Assembly (NCBI RefSeq): GCF_021440085.1
Contig: NZ_JAKCPW010000010.1
Coordinates: 248,001 to 312,000 of the forward strand
Origin: Dyadobacter sp. CY261
Lineage (GTDB): Bacteria > Bacteroidota > Bacteroidia > Cytophagales > Spirosomataceae
Direction: 5' to 3'
DNA length: 64,000 bases
A model generated the notes under the pieces. That model was not told the origin of the DNA and made no database searches. It saw only the letters and a program-made list of their open reading frames with translations. Of the stretch, positions 62,686 to 64,000 are shown piece by piece. Both the position numbers and the translations under genes were made by a program. The first letter of the stretch is position 1; each line of letters begins with the position of its first letter.

Positions 62686-64000
62686 CTAGCTTGCCCTATT
62701 CCCTTTCAACAACATCGCCATCGCATCGTCCAGGGACCCGGCGCGGTTTACTTCGCCGGAGTTGACGAAGAAGATTTCGTCGGCGCTTTCGATGGTATTC
62801 AGGCGATGGGCAATGATCACTTGCGTGGTGGATTCGGGGAGTTGTTTCAGGATATTGCCCAGCAGTTTTTCGGTGACGGTATCGATGTTGGCAGTGGCTT
62901 CATCGAGGATAAGAAGCTCGGGGCTGCGGAGGACTGCCCGCATGAATGCGATGAGCTGTTTTTGGCCGAGGCTCGTGCTATCGCTCGTGGCGGATACCTT
63001 GGTTTCAAGCCCGTCTTCAAAAAGGGCCAGTATCTCACCCAGATTTGCACCGCGGATTACCTCTTCCAGCTTCTCATTGGAATACTCCTCCAACCGCTCG
63101 TTGCCGTAAAGGATGTTGTCCCGGATGGTGCCCGTGAAAAGGAATGGCTCCTGTAAAATGAAACCGATTTTTTGCGTCCGTTCTTCCGGCGTGTAGGTGC
63201 GTATGTCTCGGCCGTCGAGCAGGACAGATCCTTCACGCGGGTCGTACAGGCGAGCTATGAGCGAGGCTGTGGTGGTTTTACCGCCACCGGTCGGGCCGAT
63301 TAGCGCGTATATTTTCCCGCGTTCGAGTTTAAAATTGACCTGATGCAGGATTTCCCGGCTGTCGTATCCGAACCGCACGTCGCGGAATTCCAGTAACGCG
63401 GCATCGGTTTCAGGGACTGTTGCTGCCACCGGAACCAGGTCGGTTTCAAGGGCCAGGATTTGCGAAACGCGGTCCCAGCCCGCCATGGCCACCTGAAAAC
63501 TCGTCCACAATGCCGCCAGTTGTCGCAGCGGGTTGTAAAAATTGACCGCATAAGCGATATAGCTCACCAGCAACCCGATACTGAATTCTCCGATGCTGAT
63601 CAGGTAGATACCATACGTCAGCACGACAAGCTGCGCGACATTGGAAAAAAAAGAATACGTTGGCAGGAAAATATTGTTGGCCAGGCCGGCCCGGATTGCC
63701 GTCCGGTAATTTTCAAGGTTTGCTATTTGAAACCGTTGCCGGAAATAATCACGCCGGTTAAATGCGATCACCACCTTGAAGTTGTTCAGACTTTCCTGGA
63801 TTTCGGCGCTCAACGCACCGGTACTTTTCAGGTTTTTGGCATTGGCAGCTTTTACCCATGGCGAAAGCAACAGCGTAAAAACCAGGATAACCATCGCAGG
63901 AGCCAATGCCGCCGCACCCAGTTTGATATTAATGACCAACAAAAAAATCCCGGCACCCAACATTGTGAAAATGCTGCCGATGAATTGCATAAGCGATTGC
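62686..64000 (-). CDS. ABC exporter, fused membrane and ATPase domains (5' end outside window)
   Basis: This is the C-terminal part (at least 437 residues) of a half-size ABC exporter of the multidrug/lipid A type. Four membrane helices of the six are in view, and the reading frame continues past the right edge upstream of MQFIGSIFTML. The ATPase domain is complete: Walker A GPTGGGKTT, Q-loop GFILQEPFLF, a signature reading TSLGQKQLIAF, Walker B LLILDEATANID, and H-loop IIAHRL. A local duplication, ERLEEYSNEKLEE, follows the Q-loop. A partner half-transporter gene may lie beyond the window. Confidence 0.93.
   Translation of the reverse strand, partial: QSLMQFIGSIFTMLGAGIFLLVINIKLGAAALAPAMVILVFTLLLSPWVKAANAKNLKSTGALSAEIQESLNNFKVVIAFNRRDYFRQRFQIANLENYRTAIRAGLANNIFLPTYSFFSNVAQLVVLTYGIYLISIGEFSIGLLVSYIAYAVNFYNPLRQLAALWTSFQVAMAGWDRVSQILALETDLVPVAATVPETDAALLEFRDVRFGYDSREILHQVNFKLERGKIYALIGPTGGGKTTTASLIARLYDPREGSVLLDGRDIRTYTPEERTQKIGFILQEPFLFTGTIRDNILYGNERLEEYSNEKLEEVIRGANLGEILALFEDGLETKVSATSDSTSLGQKQLIAFMRAVLRSPELLILDEATANIDTVTEKLLGNILKQLPESTTQVIIAHRLNTIESADEIFFVNSGEVNRAGSLDDAMAMLLKGNRAS

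Overview
The window looks like a chromosome segment from a Bacteroidota member of the Cytophagales, most like Dyadobacter or a relative. The evidence is three SusC/RagA transporters (one preceded by a FecI-type sigma factor and a FecR anti-sigma), two SusD lipoproteins, a type IX secretion tail on a large phosphoesterase, a Bacteroidota-type promoter (TTTG, about 20 nt, TAnnTTTG), and near-balanced base composition. The genus is inferred from gene style, not from a marker gene. I saw no rRNA, tRNA, CRISPR array, insertion sequence or prophage.

Layout. 1-4957 (minus): ECF sigma factor, FecR, and an STN-type SusC that runs off the left edge. 5188-5938: HD hydrolase and a gene remnant. 6038-16030 (minus): a roughly 10-kb operon with a DeoR regulator, a FucI-like isomerase, a two-subunit transketolase, a DUF1593 protein, and a ribose-type ABC importer with its DUF2291 partner. 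16282-17648 (plus): a DUF1080 protein and a HigBA-like pair whose antitoxin lacks its HTH. 17664-27760 (minus): a polysaccharide utilization locus (PUL) of SusC, SusD, GH140 (apiosidase family), a sialidase-fold protein and GH127. 28003-30647 (plus, divergent): a RuBisCO-like protein and a DUF1537 kinase. 30684-31395: MntA/HepT toxin-antitoxin. 31376-52894 (minus): a BASS transporter with a racemase-like protein, then a second, pectin-type PUL (SusC, SusD, PL1 lyase, beta-helix protein, several hydrolases, a sugar epimerase-like protein) that also carries an FGGY kinase. 53254-56307: T9SS metallophosphoesterase. 56475-62445 (plus): mostly housekeeping and hypothetical genes (xth, ankyrin protein, ATPase-only histidine kinase, lipoproteins). 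62686-64000 (minus): ABC exporter, cut by the right edge.

How it may work together. The most interesting reading is a locus for release and complete catabolism of D-apiose, the branched sugar of rhamnogalacturonan II and apiogalacturonan. GH140 would release apiose behind a SusCD pair. The ribose-type ABC importer could carry it inward. The FucI-like isomerase, the FGGY kinase (20 kb away) and the split transketolase match, step for step, the known route apiose -> apulose -> apulose 4-phosphate -> DHAP + xylulose 5-phosphate. The RuBisCO-like protein and DUF1537 kinase match the last steps of the alternative apionate route. The family assignments come from the sequence; the substrate assignment is inference from the combination.
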